Below are positions 42,173-50,699 of a DNA stretch of 64,000 bases, in pieces. This DNA comes from Roseomonas aeriglobus. GTDB lineage: Bacteria; Pseudomonadota; Alphaproteobacteria; Sphingomonadales; Sphingomonadaceae. The notes under the pieces were generated by a model that searched no databases, had not been told where the DNA came from, and saw nothing but the letters and a program-made list of their open reading frames with translations. Within the stretch, counting starts at the first letter, position 1; every line of letters starts with the position of its first letter. A program made the translations under genes and the position numbers. The stretch lies in NCBI GenBank assembly GCA_016937575.1, contig JAFHKN010000002.1:2356001-2420000 (forward strand). Reading direction: 5' to 3'.

Positions 42173-42763
42173 TCAGTCGTTCCTTTCCACGGCCACCGCC
42201 AGCGGCCCCTTCTCACCCTCGACGATGCGCGCCTGCATACGGTCGTCGGGCTCGACCTCCTCAATGCCCGCACGGCGCAACGTTTCCATATGGACGAAGA
42301 CGTCGCCGGGCTTCGCGTCGCGAATCAGGAAGCCATAGCCCTTCAGCCGATTGAACCATTTGACCGAGACGGGTTCGAACGGCCCTGCGTCGGCAATCGC
42401 CTTCAGCCGGTCGATCCGGTCACCGCCACTGCGCCCGCGCACCGGTTCGACCGCCTCGCTCAGGTCGATCGACAGGATGGCCGACGCCTGCAGGCCGCGG
42501 TCCCGGCGCACCGTTTCGCACACGACGCGCGCGCCTTCGGGCAGGCTGCGGCGGCCGTGGTCCTGCAGAACGGAAAAATGGACCAAAATGTCGCCGATCG
42601 CCGGGTCGTCGGCGACGACGAAGCCGAAGCCACGGGTCACGTCGAACCATTTGACGATGCCGGCGTGGACATCGGTGTCAGGGGACGCGACGCCCGGCGC
42701 GCGCGCAGGTGCGGCGCCACCATCCCCTTCGCTGAACCCGGACTGCCCCAAGGCGATACGCAT
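42173..42763 (-). CDS. Tandem cold-shock domain protein
   Basis: Protein of 196 residues with two nucleic-acid-binding cold-shock domains: domain 1 at about 34-100 (AGIVKWFDVTRGFGFVVADD, DILVHFSVL) and domain 2 at about 130-195 (VSVKWFNRLKGYGFLIRD, DVFVHMETL). RNP1 (RGFGFV, KGYGFL) and RNP2 (DILVHF, DVFVHM) are both present in each. Two-domain proteins of this type are common in alphaproteobacteria and act as RNA chaperones, often in stationary phase or cold. An N-terminal extension of about 30 Gly/Ala-rich residues is unstructured. Confidence 0.92.
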   Translation of the reverse strand: MRIALGQSGFSEGDGGAAPARAPGVASPDTDVHAGIVKWFDVTRGFGFVVADDPAIGDILVHFSVLQDHGRRSLPEGARVVCETVRRDRGLQASAILSIDLSEAVEPVRGRSGGDRIDRLKAIADAGPFEPVSVKWFNRLKGYGFLIRDAKPGDVFVHMETLRRAGIEEVEPDDRMQARIVEGEKGPLAVAVERND

Positions 42764-42825
42764 CCTGTTCTACTTCCCCCGTTGCCGACTATTACAGAGC
42801 AACGCCGGCACGAAAAGGGTCAAAC

Positions 42826-43377
42826 TCAGGTTAGATGCCCGTCGTCTGCATCGAAATCGGCCACATCGCCGGGATCATATGCCAGGATGCGGCGAATCCG
42901 TGCCGGATCATGTCCGGCGCGCAGCATCGCGGCAAATGCCTTGTCGCGCGCGCGCGGATCGTTGCCTGGCTCCGGTGCGAAGGGGCCCAGCCTGCGGCGG
43001 CGCGCGAAGGTCAGCGCGCTGGCGTCGGCCTGGGCATCGACGTCGTCACGCACCGCGGCGGCATCCACCGGCTCGATTCCCGCCGCGCGCAAGGCCAGGT
43101 CGATCCGCCGTGCGCCGAGCCCGCGCCGGCCGAGCGAACGCACGCGCGCCTCGGCAAAGGCGCGGTCATCGACATAGCGAAAGTCTGCCATCCGCTCGGC
43201 GATCGCCGCCGGATCGGGCGGTGCGTCACCGGCCCAGCCGCGCTCGCGCACCTTGCGTGTCAGATAGTCGCGCAACTTCGCTCTTGTCGTCGCGTACCGC
43301 TCGACATAGCGCAACGCGAGCCGGTCGAGCGCGTCGCCATCCAGTGGCGGCGGGGGGGATTTGCGGCGCATGGCCAT
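42826..43377 (-). CDS. recX: RecX family regulatory protein
   Basis: Protein of 183 residues. Helical three-repeat pattern of RecX: LDRLALRYVERYATTRAKLRDYLTRKVRERGW, FRYVDDRAFAEARVRSLGRRGLGARRIDLALRAAGI, and a third helical repeat with DKAFAAMLRAGHDPARIRRIL. RecX binds RecA filaments and damps recombination. recA is not in this window, so it is unlinked from recA here. A second Met three residues on is an alternative start. Confidence 0.85.
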   Translation of the reverse strand: MAMRRKSPPPPLDGDALDRLALRYVERYATTRAKLRDYLTRKVRERGWAGDAPPDPAAIAERMADFRYVDDRAFAEARVRSLGRRGLGARRIDLALRAAGIEPVDAAAVRDDVDAQADASALTFARRRRLGPFAPEPGNDPRARDKAFAAMLRAGHDPARIRRILAYDPGDVADFDADDGHLT

Positions 43378-43493
43378 GTTTGTGCCACAGTGACACCGGA
43401 TTTTGAACGCCGGGCTGGCGCACCGCGCAGCTAGCAGGGATTTCAGCGACCGCGAATCCGCGGCGCAACAGATTTAGGGACGCGAGACTCTTG

Positions 43494-45260
43494 ATGGATT
43501 CGGGTGACACGGCGATGACGGTTTCGGCGACGACGATCGCTCCCGCCCCCACGCCCACCGAAGACGGGCGGCCGCGCCGCTTCGCCGACTTTGCAACGCT
43601 GGGCGAGGCGCTGGACTATGCCGCTGCCGGGGAGCGCGGACTGAACTTCCACGACGCACGTGGCACGCTGACCCGCCCCTACCCCTTCGCCGAACTGCGC
43701 GCCGATGCACTGGCACAGGCGCGCCGCCTGATCGCGATGGGTATCCGCCCCGAGGACCGGATCGCGCTGATCGCGGAGACGGGGCCGGACTTTGCGGCGC
43801 TCTTTTTCGGTGCCGTCTATGCCGGCGCCTGGCCGGTGCCATTGCCGTTGCCGACCAGCTTCGGCGGCGCCCAGTCGTACATCGACCAGTTGCGCGTCCA
43901 GCTCGACAGCTGCGACCCCAAGCTGCTGATCTTCCCCGACGAACTGACCCAGATGGCAGGCGAAGCCGCACGGATCGCCGGGATCGACGGCCTGTCGTTC
44001 AGCGAGATCGCCGCGAAGGACGCGCCGGAGGCGACGTTGCCGACGCTCGACGGCGAGAGCATCGCCTATCTGCAATATTCGAGCGGATCGACCCGCTTCC
44101 CCCACGGCGTCGCGATCACCCATCATGCGCTGCTCAACAATCTGGCCGCCCACGGCCATGGCATGAAGCTGGAGCCGGCGGACCGCTGCGTGTCGTGGCT
44201 GCCCTGGTATCATGACATGGGGCTGGTCGGTTGCTTCCTGTCGCCGGTCGCCAACCAGGTATCGACCGATTATCTGAAGACCGAGGATTTCGCGCGCCGT
44301 CCGCTCGCGTGGCTCGACCTCATCAGCCGCAATACCGGCACGACGCTCAGCTATTCGCCGACCTTCGGCTACGACATCTGCGCACGTCGCATGTCGAGCC
44401 AGACCAAGGCGAGCGACCGTTTCGACCTGTCGCGCTGGCGGGTCGCGGGCAATGGCGCCGACATGATCCGCCCCGACGTGATGCAGAGCTTCGTCGACGC
44501 GTTCGGCGACGCAGGGTTCAAGGCGTCGGCCTTCCTGCCGAGCTATGGTCTTGCCGAAGCGACGCTGGCCGTGTCGATCATGCCGCCGGGTGAAGGCATC
44601 GTCGTCGAGCTGGTCGAGGAAACCCAGCTGTCGGGCGTGGCTGCAGGCGAGGATCGCCCCCAGCGGTTCCGCGCCATCGTCAATTGCGGCAAGCCGGTGC
44701 GCGACATGGAGGTCGAGGTTCGCGAGGAGGACGGCAGCCTGCTGCCCGAGCGCGCGGTCGGCAAGATCTGGTGTCGCGGTCCCAGTGTGATGGTCGGCTA
44801 TTTCCGCGACCCCGAAGCGACCGACGCCTGCATGAAGGACGGTTGGCTCGACACGGGCGACATGGGGTACATGTCCGACGGCTACATCTACATCGTCGGT
44901 CGTGCCAAGGACATGATCATCGTTAACGGCCGCAACCACTGGCCGCAGGACATCGAGTGGGCCGTCGAGCAGCTGCCCGGCTTCAAGCAGGGGGACATTG
45001 CCGCCTTCGCGATCACCACGCCCGGCGGCGAGGAAACCCCGGCGGTCCTCGTCCAGTGCCGCACCAGCGATGGCGACGAGCGCAAACGGCTGCACGACGC
45101 GATCAAGGAACGCGTCCGCGCAGTGACCGGCATGAACTGCGTCGTCGAACTCGTGCCCCCGCGTACGCTGCCGCGCACCAGCTCGGGCAAGCTCAGCCGC
45201 GCCAAGGCGCGCAACCTGTATCTGACCGGCGAGATCAAGCCGTACGCGATCGCGGCGTAA
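43494..45260 (+). CDS. Fatty-acyl-AMP ligase / acyl-ACP synthetase (FAAL type)
   Basis: Protein of 588 residues of the ANL adenylating family. P-loop-like IAYLQYSSGSTRFPHGVAITH, then WLPWYHDMGLVGCFLSPV, SYGLAEATLAV, GWLDTGDMGYMSDGYIYIVGRAKDMIIVNGRNHWPQDIEW and PRTSSGKLSRAKARNLY. The WLPxYHDMGL segment and the pattern around it are those of fatty-acyl-AMP ligases, which load fatty acids onto acyl carrier proteins rather than CoA. In sphingomonads such enzymes may serve sphingolipid or polyketide synthesis; no ACP or ketosynthase is adjacent, so the partner is unknown. ATG at 43494 chosen; another in-frame ATG lies 21 nt later. Confidence 0.85.
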   Translation: MDSGDTAMTVSATTIAPAPTPTEDGRPRRFADFATLGEALDYAAAGERGLNFHDARGTLTRPYPFAELRADALAQARRLIAMGIRPEDRIALIAETGPDFAALFFGAVYAGAWPVPLPLPTSFGGAQSYIDQLRVQLDSCDPKLLIFPDELTQMAGEAARIAGIDGLSFSEIAAKDAPEATLPTLDGESIAYLQYSSGSTRFPHGVAITHHALLNNLAAHGHGMKLEPADRCVSWLPWYHDMGLVGCFLSPVANQVSTDYLKTEDFARRPLAWLDLISRNTGTTLSYSPTFGYDICARRMSSQTKASDRFDLSRWRVAGNGADMIRPDVMQSFVDAFGDAGFKASAFLPSYGLAEATLAVSIMPPGEGIVVELVEETQLSGVAAGEDRPQRFRAIVNCGKPVRDMEVEVREEDGSLLPERAVGKIWCRGPSVMVGYFRDPEATDACMKDGWLDTGDMGYMSDGYIYIVGRAKDMIIVNGRNHWPQDIEWAVEQLPGFKQGDIAAFAITTPGGEETPAVLVQCRTSDGDERKRLHDAIKERVRAVTGMNCVVELVPPRTLPRTSSGKLSRAKARNLYLTGEIKPYAIAA

Positions 45261-45369
45261 CAGACGCCTGACTTTGCGTCAGCAGAGTCAGGACTCGCTA
45301 GGCCCGGCCAGCGGGGCGGCGAAAGCCGGCCCGTCTGACGGATATGGCGTCAACGCGCGAAATACAGAG

Positions 45370-45990
45370 ATGAACGGCGTTGCCCTCGTCACCGCGATCC
45401 TTCGCGCGGACGCGCTTCGCTGGCGCCTGCTTGAGATCGTCCGCGACCTGAACCTTCCCGACGGATGGATCGGCGCCGGCTTCATACGCAACGCCGTGTG
45501 GGATCATCTTCATGGTCGGGCACCTTCCCCACCGTCCGGCGACGTCGATGTCATCTGGTACGACCCGCATCGTAACGATGCGGCGCGAGATGCTCGTTAC
45601 GAGGCCGCCTTGCGAACGGTCGATCCGAGCATTGCCTGGTCGGTCAAAAACCAGGCCAGGATGCATAGCCGCAATGGTGACAGACCCTATAAGTCGGCGA
45701 CCGATGCGATGCGGTTCTGGCCGGAAACGGCAACGGCGATCGCCGTTCGTCGATCGGAAAACGACGACGTTATAGTCGCGGCGCCGTTCGGTTTCGACGA
45801 CCTGTTGCAGCTCGTTCTGCAGCCCACTCCACGCTTTCGCGGCGAAAAGCGCGCCGTGTTCGAAGATCGGCTGCACTCGAAGGCCTGGGTCACGACGTGG
45901 CCGCTGTTACGGGCCGCAGATGCAACTGGATCCGACAACCCTCCATCGATGGAAACCCGGTCTTCAGATATGCCGTGCCAAAGCGGATAG
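45370..45990 (+). CDS. Nucleotidyltransferase family protein (DUF925 type)
   Basis: Protein of 206 residues. Core: LRWRLLEIVRDLNLPDGWIGAGFIRNAVWDHLHGRA, followed by GDVDVIWYDPHR with the paired Asp of a minimal nucleotidyltransferase site, WSVKNQARMHSRNGDRPYKSATDAMRFWPETATAIAVR, and FGFDDLLQLVLQPTPRF. These are the marks of the NTP_transf_6/DUF925 family, whose substrates are unknown. The ATG at 45370 was chosen because the conserved domain begins directly after it. Not obviously linked to its neighbours. Confidence 0.8.
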   Translation: MNGVALVTAILRADALRWRLLEIVRDLNLPDGWIGAGFIRNAVWDHLHGRAPSPPSGDVDVIWYDPHRNDAARDARYEAALRTVDPSIAWSVKNQARMHSRNGDRPYKSATDAMRFWPETATAIAVRRSENDDVIVAAPFGFDDLLQLVLQPTPRFRGEKRAVFEDRLHSKAWVTTWPLLRAADATGSDNPPSMETRSSDMPCQSG

Positions 45991-46011
45991 CTTCGAGCCC
46001 AACGAGACGCG

Positions 46012-46467
46012 ATGCAGATCACGCCACCCCGCCTCCCGACGCAAACGCCGCCGCCAGCCAAGCCTGATGCTAGCGTCCGCGCGACAGCGATGGCGCTTGC
46101 CGCTGCGTTGACCAGGACCGCCGGTGGGGACGAAGCGGAAATTTCCGCGGCCGCGCGAGCCGCCAGCGATCGACTGACAGCCGACCAAAACCCGGACGGG
46201 CAGAAGCGAGCGGGTGCGAGCGATGGGTCCTCGGCCCCGCCCCTGCCGCTGCAGATGTCGGGCGCCGAAGCGTCCGCCTCGACCGTCGTCCGCCCGTCCG
46301 ACGGCCGGCCGCGCTGGGAACATCTGCCCTATGCGCCGCACCCACTGGCACCGCCGACGCCCCCGCCGCCCGCGATCGGCTGGTCCGCGCTGCCTGAACT
46401 CACGAAGATTTCGCTGGTGACCGCTGCATTTGCCGGCGCGATCCTGCTCGGTGCCTGGATCGGCTGA
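46012..46467 (+). CDS. Hypothetical protein with C-terminal membrane anchor
   Basis: Protein of 151 residues. Mostly low-complexity Pro/Ala-rich sequence (PPRLPTQTPPPAKP, PPTPPPPAIGW) ending in one hydrophobic helix (ISLVTAAFAGAILLGAWIG), so tail-anchored in the inner membrane. No ribosome site is obvious. No family recognised; it could be a spurious frame, although the end-anchored layout is common for small proteins in this group. Confidence 0.45.
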   Translation: MQITPPRLPTQTPPPAKPDASVRATAMALAAALTRTAGGDEAEISAAARAASDRLTADQNPDGQKRAGASDGSSAPPLPLQMSGAEASASTVVRPSDGRPRWEHLPYAPHPLAPPTPPPPAIGWSALPELTKISLVTAAFAGAILLGAWIG

Positions 46468-46554
46468 TCATTCGCCCGTCATTACGATCAAATCGAAGCC
46501 TTTCACGCCCGCGACTAAACGATCCATCAACCCTCACCGCATAAAGTCCCCCGC

Positions 46555-48915
46555 GTGACGCGTACTTCGACCTCTCAATTCGCCGCGCCGCGCATCGACG
46601 CACGGGCGCTTCTCGGCCTCTATGATCCGGCCGACGCGACCGATTGGGCGCCGATCCGCGCCGCGCAGGTCAATGCGGGGTCACAACTCGCGCTGCTCAT
46701 GCTTGCGGCGAACGTGATCGGCGCAGCGCTGGTCACGCTGGCATTCGCGCCGCATGTCCCGGCGTGGTGGCTGATCGCCTGGGACGCGCTGGTCGCGGCG
46801 GCATCGGTCGGGGTGACCTTTCGGCGTTTGAGTGCCCGAAACAGGACCGACAGTAGCGCAACGCTGTCCGATGTGCGGGGAACCTTCGTCGATGGTATCG
46901 CGCTCGGCACCGTCTGGGCCGTGGCGCCGCTGCTGTTCGGTTCGCACGCCGACGGGCTCGCGCTCCTCGCGCTCTATGGGGTCATCGTGGTGCTGATGGC
47001 ATCGGCCTCGATCGCGATGGCTGCGCTCCCCCTCGCGACGCTCTTGTTCCTGGGTATTTTGGGCAGCGCGACGACCGCAAATTTCGTCCTGCACGACATG
47101 TCGAGCGTGGCCGGGACGACGGCGGTCTTCACCGCCCTGCTGGTCGTCGGCTGTTTTGCCCGGGGCCGGGCGCTGGTGGTGATGCGCGCGAATGAGATCG
47201 CGCTCGCCGAACGCGACGAGACGGTCAGCCTGCTGCTGCGCGAGACGGCGGAGGAGAGCAACGCCGACTGGCTCTGGGAAATCGACGCCCAGCGCCGCGT
47301 CGTGCGCGCCTCGCCGCGGTTCGCCCGCTCGATCGGCGTCGATCCGGCGACCATCAACGGCCGCAGCTTTCTGGAGGTGCTGGCCGGCCCGACCTGGGAA
47401 AACGGCAATTTCGCCGCCGGCCTGCGCGAGCTGGCCGACAAGCTGAAGGCGCGCGAGCCGTTCCGCGATCTGTTGCTGCCGGTCTATGTCGACGGGCACG
47501 AACGCTGGTGGGAAATGTCGGCCAGCCCGCGGATGCACGAGGACCGCGGCTTCATCGGCTTCCGCGGCGTCGGCTCCGACGTGACCGAGCAGCGCGCCTC
47601 GGCCGACAAGATCAACCGTATGGCACGGTATGACACGTTGACCGGGCTGCCCAACCGCCTGCTGATCAACGAGACTTTGGGCCAGGCGATGCAGGAGGCC
47701 GAGAAATGGGGCTCGCGCTGCGGCTTCATGATGATCGATCTCGATCGGTTCAAGGCGGTGAACGATACGCTGGGCCACCCGATCGGCGATCGCCTGCTCG
47801 GCCGGGTTTCGGACCGCTTGCGGACCCTCGTCACCACCAATGAGATCATCGGCCGGCTGGGCGGCGACGAGTTCGCGGTCGTCGTCCGCGATGCGACCGA
47901 CACGGCTGCCGTCGAGCGTCTTGCCCACACCATCATCACGACGCTGTCGCAGCCTTACGAGGTCGATCAGCACACGCTCTTCATCGGTGCCTCGGTCGGT
48001 GTCGCGATCGGCCCGCGCGACGGGCGCACGCCGGAAATGCTGATCCGCTCGGCCGATCTTGCGCTCTATCGCTCGAAGGACGCCGGCGGTGGGGTATTCC
48101 ACGCCTATGAGCCGCAGTTGCACCTGCAGGCCGAAGAGCGCCGCGTGCTCGAAATGGCGTTGCGCAGTGCGCTCGAGAAGAACGAGCTTCATCTGATGTA
48201 CCAGCCGGTCGTCGATGCGCGGAGCGGATCGCTGACCGGGTTCGAGGCACTGCTGCGCTGGACGCATGCCGAACTGGGGCCGATCAGCCCGGCAAAATTC
48301 GTGCCGCTGGCCGAAGATGCGCGACTGATCGCGCCGATCGGCGAATGGGTCCTGCGCACCGCCTGCCACGAGGCTGCGCGATGGAACAGCTATGCCCGCG
48401 TCGCGGTCAACGTGTCGGCCGAACAGCTGCACAATCCCGGCTTCGTTGCGGTCGTCGCCAATGCGCTGGCGACGTCCGGACTGTCCGCCGACCGGCTCGA
48501 GCTCGAAGTGACCGAAAGCGTGTTCATGCGCGAAGGCACCGGCGCGACCCAGACGCTCGAGCGACTGCTCGACCTCGGCATCCGCCTCAGCCTCGACGAT
48601 TTCGGTACCGGCTATTCCTCGCTCGGCTATCTCAGCCGAACCCGCTTCTCGACGATCAAGATCGATCGCAGCTTCGTCCAGGGCGCGTCGAAGGGGGTTA
48701 AGGAAGCCATCGCGATCATTCGCGCGGTCGTGGCGCTCGCCCAGTCGCTCGGCATGACGACGACAGCCGAGGGAGTCGAAACAGAAGAAGAACATTTCTT
48801 GACACAGGAGCTCGGATGCTCTAAGGTTCAAGGCTATTACTTCGGTCGACCGCTCCCTGTTGAAGAGGCGCGGGCGCTGACCGATCAGTGCAGCGAGCGA
48901 GTTCGCGCTGCATGA
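46555..48915 (+). CDS. Membrane-bound GGDEF-EAL protein with PAS domain
   Basis: Protein of 786 residues. About six membrane helices occupy residues 45-215 (for example LALLMLAANVIGAALVTLAFA, LATLLFLGILGSATTANFVL), then a PAS-like domain (ESNADWLWEIDAQRRVVRASPRF) at about 235-350, a GGDEF domain with intact GGDEF at 436-440, and an EAL domain with FEALLRW at 563. The active-site motifs of both diguanylate cyclase and c-di-GMP phosphodiesterase are intact, so the net effect cannot be predicted. The start is GTG at 46555, with only a weak ribosome site. Confidence 0.93.
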   Translation: MTRTSTSQFAAPRIDARALLGLYDPADATDWAPIRAAQVNAGSQLALLMLAANVIGAALVTLAFAPHVPAWWLIAWDALVAAASVGVTFRRLSARNRTDSSATLSDVRGTFVDGIALGTVWAVAPLLFGSHADGLALLALYGVIVVLMASASIAMAALPLATLLFLGILGSATTANFVLHDMSSVAGTTAVFTALLVVGCFARGRALVVMRANEIALAERDETVSLLLRETAEESNADWLWEIDAQRRVVRASPRFARSIGVDPATINGRSFLEVLAGPTWENGNFAAGLRELADKLKAREPFRDLLLPVYVDGHERWWEMSASPRMHEDRGFIGFRGVGSDVTEQRASADKINRMARYDTLTGLPNRLLINETLGQAMQEAEKWGSRCGFMMIDLDRFKAVNDTLGHPIGDRLLGRVSDRLRTLVTTNEIIGRLGGDEFAVVVRDATDTAAVERLAHTIITTLSQPYEVDQHTLFIGASVGVAIGPRDGRTPEMLIRSADLALYRSKDAGGGVFHAYEPQLHLQAEERRVLEMALRSALEKNELHLMYQPVVDARSGSLTGFEALLRWTHAELGPISPAKFVPLAEDARLIAPIGEWVLRTACHEAARWNSYARVAVNVSAEQLHNPGFVAVVANALATSGLSADRLELEVTESVFMREGTGATQTLERLLDLGIRLSLDDFGTGYSSLGYLSRTRFSTIKIDRSFVQGASKGVKEAIAIIRAVVALAQSLGMTTTAEGVETEEEHFLTQELGCSKVQGYYFGRPLPVEEARALTDQCSERVRAA

Positions 48916-48970
48916 TGATGCGATTTCGCATTGCGGCGCGCGCCCGGCGTCGCTAGACGGCGCCGGATAC

Positions 48971-49047
48971 AGGGGCGTAGCTCAGCTGGTTAGAGCGTCG
49001 GTCTCCAAAACCGAAGGCCCTCGGTTCGAATCCGAGCGCCCCTGCCA
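48971..49047 (+). tRNA. trnW: tRNA-Trp (anticodon CCA)
   Basis: Cloverleaf: acceptor AGGGGCG pairs CGCCCCT, D-arm GCTC-AGCTGGTTA-GAGC, anticodon stem TCGGT/ACCGA with loop CTCCAAA (anticodon CCA at 49005-49007), T-arm CTCGG-TTCGAAT-CCGAG, discriminator G and encoded CCA at 49045-49047. Position upstream of secE and nusG is the usual alphaproteobacterial arrangement. Confidence 0.97.
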
Positions 49048-49148
49048 TTCGCCGCGATATCGATGGGCGTCTGGAAAAACCGGATCGCTTTGATCTGGCA
49101 ATTAGACTGCGGTCTGATAGACTGTCGGCGGATAGAAGGAACTTGATA

Positions 49149-49397
49149 ATGATTCGCAAGCTACTCATCGGCGCCACGGCGCTCAGCATGGTTGCCACGC
49201 CGGTTCTGGCGCAGTCGACCGTCAACCCGGCGGCCAAGCTGTCGCTCGCAAAGGCCGTTCCGGCAGACGCGCGCGTGTCGGCGAAGGCCGGCAAGTCGAA
49301 GGCGCTGGCCGGCACCGGCCTGATCATCGCACTGGTCGCGGGCGCCGCCGTCGTCGCCGGCATCATCGCCGTCGCTTCGGATTCGGACAGCAACTGA
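49149..49397 (+). CDS. Small exported/membrane protein
   Basis: Protein of 82 residues. Signal peptide IRKLLIGATALSMVATPVLAQ, a short Lys/Ala-rich region, then one hydrophobic helix (LAGTGLIIALVAGAAVVAGIIAVA) and an acidic tail DSDSN. AAGGAA lies before the ATG, and a strong terminator follows, so it is a single-gene transcript. Such proteins recur in sphingomonads; function unknown. Confidence 0.72.
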   Translation: MIRKLLIGATALSMVATPVLAQSTVNPAAKLSLAKAVPADARVSAKAGKSKALAGTGLIIALVAGAAVVAGIIAVASDSDSN

Positions 49398-49423
49398 TCC
49401 GACGCCTCTGGCGAACGAATTGG

Positions 49424-49451
49424 GGCCGGTCGGAAACGTCCGGCCCTTTTT
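49424..49451 (+). terminator. Rho-independent terminator
   Basis: GGGCCG (49424-49429) pairs with CGGCCC (49441-49446), followed at once by TTTTT. It closes the small membrane-protein gene. Confidence 0.85.
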
Positions 49452-49508
49452 CGTGTCTCTCTGCCGCGCGGGCTCGCTTGCGCGGTAGCCGGCACCAGGC
49501 GTGATCCG

Positions 49509-49628
49509 GCGACACGCATCGGGCAGGTGCATCCGTTGTGCGAGTGCTTGCGTCGCCGTGGCAGGCCGCACCGGGCGTTACCCGCGACACGCATCGGGCG
49601 AGCGCATCCGTTGCGCGAGTGCTTGCGT
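49509..49628. repeat. Imperfect direct repeat upstream of secE
   Basis: 45-nt units at 49509-49553 and 49584-49628 agree in 41 of 45 positions (both start GCGACACGCATCGGG and end GCGAGTGCTTGCGT), 75 nt apart. They fill much of the 360-nt gap 49398-49757, which should also contain the secE-nusG promoter. No further gene was recognised in the gap. Confidence 0.7.
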
Positions 49629-49757
49629 TGCGCGGACAAGGGCGGTATCGCCCCTATCAATCCGACAGTCTGGATAATCCGCACCGAGCCCCTTCACGGG
49701 ACCGGGCAGAGAGCCCATGTCCGCCGGACAAGATGATTTCGAAGCGAGGCCGAACCG

Positions 49758-49955
49758 GTGGCGAAGACGACTCCCCTGGAATTCATGCGTCAGGTCGAAG
49801 CAGAGCGGAAGAAGATCGCTTGGCCGACGCCTAAGGAAACCTGGATGACGGGCGTCATGGTCATGATCATGACGACGATCCTCGCGCTGTTCTTCCTCGG
49901 CGTCGACAGCGTGTTCCGCACGATCGTCGACTTCCTGCTCAGCCTGGCGAAGTAA
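49758..49955 (+). CDS. secE: Preprotein translocase subunit SecE
   Basis: Protein of 65 residues, the single-helix form usual in alphaproteobacteria. FMRQVEAERKKIAWPTPKETW amphipathic region is followed by one membrane segment (VMVMIMTTILALFFLGVDSVF). SecE clamps SecY in the translocon. Starts at GTG 49758 with GAGG upstream; nusG follows 14 nt later. Confidence 0.95.
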   Translation: MAKTTPLEFMRQVEAERKKIAWPTPKETWMTGVMVMIMTTILALFFLGVDSVFRTIVDFLLSLAK

Positions 49956-49969
49956 GGGGCATTCAGTAC

Positions 49970-50506
49970 ATGGCGCGCTGGTACATCATCCACGCCTATT
50001 CGGGTTTCGAGAACAAGGTTCGCGACCAGATCCTGGCCGACGCCGAGCGCATGGGCCTGGCCCAGCTGGTCGAGGCAGTCGAAGTGCCGACCGAGCAGGT
50101 GACCGAAGTCCGCCGCGGCAAGAAGGTCCAGTCGGAACGCAAGTTCTTCCCCGGCTACGTCCTCGCCAAGCTGGCGATGAACGACGACGTCTATCACCTC
50201 GTCAAGAACACGCCGAAGGTGACCGGCTTCCTGGGCAGCTCGGGCAAGCCGCAGCCGATCAGCGAGGCCGAGGCCGCGCGCATCCTGAACACCAAGGAAG
50301 AAGCCGCCGCCGCGCCCAAGCAGCAGGTCAAGGTCGACTACGAGATCGGCGATTCGGTCAAGGTGCTCGACGGCCCGTTCGCGACCTTCAACGGTCTGGT
50401 CGAGGAACTCGACTTCGACAAGGGCAAGGTCAAGGTCGCCGTGTCGATCTTCGGCCGCGCGACGCCGGTCGAACTGGAATTCGAGCAGGTCGAGCGCTCG
50501 AAGTAA
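49970..50506 (+). CDS. nusG: Transcription termination/antitermination protein NusG
   Basis: Protein of 178 residues: NGN domain with WYIIHAYSGFENKVRDQI and RKFFPGYVLAKL, then a KOW domain (YEIGDSVKVLDGPFATFNGLVEELD, FGRATPVELEFEQVE). It binds RNA polymerase and links it to Rho or the ribosome. Forms the classic secE-nusG pair; the following ribosomal-protein genes that often come next are absent here, since DUF418 lies on the other strand. Confidence 0.97.
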   Translation: MARWYIIHAYSGFENKVRDQILADAERMGLAQLVEAVEVPTEQVTEVRRGKKVQSERKFFPGYVLAKLAMNDDVYHLVKNTPKVTGFLGSSGKPQPISEAEAARILNTKEEAAAAPKQQVKVDYEIGDSVKVLDGPFATFNGLVEELDFDKGKVKVAVSIFGRATPVELEFEQVERSK

Positions 50507-50562
50507 GCAACGCTTGTGGCCGCATGCGGATGAACGCGCGCTAATCCACGAGGCGGTCGAGC

Positions 50563-50611
50563 GTCGGTCGGCGGGGGCAAAGCCCTCGACCGACGACGCG
50601 GGCTTCGCCCA
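50563..50611. terminator. Inverted repeats after nusG (also a repeat-family copy)
   Basis: GTCGGTCG (50563-50570) pairs with CGACCGAC (50587-50594), and GGGCTTCGCCC (about 50600-50610) forms a second hairpin. The same arrangement recurs at 54002-54052, so this is also an interspersed element. Confidence 0.6.
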
Positions 50612-50699
50612 CAGCGCCGCGCTGACGATAATGGCGCACCACGGACCGATCCCGTGCTCCGGCACCAGGCCGACGCACGGGCGGCGTTGACAGACGAGG

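Noticed and set aside
46012..46467. Possible spurious frame instead of a gene
   Set aside because: Kept as low-confidence gene because a clean C-terminal membrane helix and intact spacing make it plausible.
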